Part shown: positions 27,021 through 27,927 of the stretch, piece by piece
Position numbering within the stretch: position 1 is the first letter of the stretch
Layout: every line of letters begins with the position of its first letter
DNA from: Pelagophyceae sp. CCMP2097
Lineage: Eukaryota > Sar > Pelagophyceae
DNA: 27,927 nt
Assembly: GCA_026770575.1 (NCBI GenBank)
Contig: MU657189.1
Coordinates: 174,130 to 202,056, forward strand
Direction of reading: 5' to 3'
Made by a program: the position numbers and the translations under genes
Notes under the pieces: model-generated
What the model saw: only the letters and a program-made list of their open reading frames with translations
Databases searched by the model: none
What the model was told of the DNA's origin: nothing

Positions 27021-27313
27021 GAGAACGTTTGTTTGTCGTTGATAATAACTTTTTTGTTGTTGTCAGGAGAGGCTGTATAACGACCCCTCGCCGATCACTG
27101 GTAACCTTCTCGATTGTTGAATAGGGCCGGCTCCTATTACTATCTAAGGATTTTTCCACTTTTACCCTTCAATGTAATGTTCTGAAAAACGTTCCTGACG
27201 TTTTTTTTTTAAAAGTGCGATTTGGGCCGTGGGATCCCCTTCACCTGTCGTAACCTTAATTAATCGCGTCGCCGATCACTGGTAACCCGGAGGCTATTAC
27301 TATCTAAGGATTT
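26990..27313 (+). repeat. Three-copy repeat with two conserved motifs
   Basis: CTATTACTATCTAAGGATTT is present identically at 27,134-27,153 and 27,294-27,313, and at 26,990-27,009 with the last positions diverging. Between copies, CGCCGATCACTGGTAACC occurs at 27,089-27,106 and 27,270-27,287. The spacing is about 144 and 160 nt, and the sequence between motifs is unrelated. Conserved motifs inside freely varying filler suggest selected sites rather than simple tandem duplication. Confidence 0.85.
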
Positions 27314-27536
27314 TTTGGTTTCGTATCTGTCAAAAGAACTTTTTCAAGCTGGTATATTTATGTTCGTTGAGTGCCATTGGATTGAAGTTAGCGGCGCATA
27401 GCAGTACAATAGAACACCAAAAATGAAAAAGGGTAAAGAACTCATTTTTGAGACTATAGACATGCCCCAGCGGTTGTCCATAGAGTCTCATGACCGAGTG
27501 CGCTCGTCCTAGGAAGAACGGTTGTTTTTAAAGCAA
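27314..27536. other. AT-richer spacer
   Basis: No gene was recognised. It contains GAGTCTCATGACCGAG and TTTGAGACTATAGAC stretches but nothing that can be assigned. Confidence 0.4.
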
Positions 27537-27927
27537 CTAAAGCAAAAGGTGGCTGCGCCGTTTGCGACGGCTGCGTCTCCAGCAACGAAATAAAGCAACT
27601 GCGCAGTTAGCTGCGGCTATCCAGTCTTGCGACGCAGCGCAACCTGCGGCGGCTGAGACGCAAGCAGCGGCAAAAGAAACCTGAGTCGAATGCGGCGGCT
27701 TAAATAAAGCGGCTGAAACGCCTGCGGCGACATCATAAGGCGGCTGCACAGCCAGTAGCAGCAAAAGGCGGCTGCGCCGTCTGCGTCGACTGCATAAGGC
27801 GGCTGCGCCGCCAGCGACAGCAGTATAAAGCGGCTGCGCCGAATGGTGTGGCTGCTCCGTCAGCAGCGGCAAAAGACGGCTACGCCGCCTGGAACGGATG
27901 CGTGAGGCGGCTGTGCCGCCTGCGACG
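27537..27927 (+). repeat. CGGCTGCGCCG minisatellite
   Basis: Imperfect units of roughly 30-40 nt are centred on AAGGCGGCTGCGCCG, separated by AGCAGCAAA- or GCATAA-like spacers. The repeats are most regular towards the right edge and run off the window. Several units contain GGCGGC-TGC-GCCGCC, a six-base-pair hairpin. Open frames on both strands are low-complexity by-products. Confidence 0.85.

Overview
The window looks like a very GC-rich nuclear genome of a unicellular eukaryote, most likely an alga. The evidence is a gene broken into many small exons, TAG-type 3' splice sites, Ala-rich proteins, and introns packed with short tandem repeats. A GC-rich haptophyte or a pelagophyte-type stramenopile would both fit, and I cannot decide between them. 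No tRNA, rRNA, CRISPR array or prokaryotic operon was found. Most long open frames here are shadows of GC-rich exons or translations of tandem repeats.

The main content is one minus-strand gene from about 23.5 kb down to 1,068. I reconstructed it exon by exon from domain homology, reading phase and splice signals. In transcript order it encodes a PDZ domain (23,489-22,641), a possible PH-like piece (22,548-22,232), a PTEN-like phosphatase domain without the catalytic cysteine (20,646-19,202), a PTEN-type C2 domain (18,240-14,615), a UBA-like segment with a long Ala/Pro/Ser/Glu linker (12,649-11,398), a short motif often seen upstream of FH2 (split between 11,398 and 10,639-10,443), the formin FH2 domain in two exons (8,383-7,667 and 3,247-2,734), and a short C-terminus (1,134-1,068). 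It is a formin, an actin nucleator and elongator. The FH2 halves are certain in identity. The link of the PDZ/PH part to the rest, the first exon and the last exon are inferred.

Almost all remaining sequence in that span is intron. The introns carry degenerate tandem repeats, very often with a unit of exactly 13 nt (for example GGGGCCGTCTCAA, CCCGTCCAGAGGG, GTCGGGGACCCTT, CTCAACGGCATCA). Several unrelated sequences share the 13-nt length. Some junctions that keep frame and domain continuity need a GC rather than GT donor.

On the plus strand, 24,819-26,144 is an Ala-rich helical protein of about 440 residues. It lies just downstream of a 131-bp block repeated almost perfectly at the very start of the window, 24.6 kb away. 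Further right come a 12-nt periodic repeat field, two possible plus-strand exons (26,652-27,020), a dispersed pair of motifs repeated in the AT-richer 27 kb region, and a CGGCTGCGCCG minisatellite running off the right edge.
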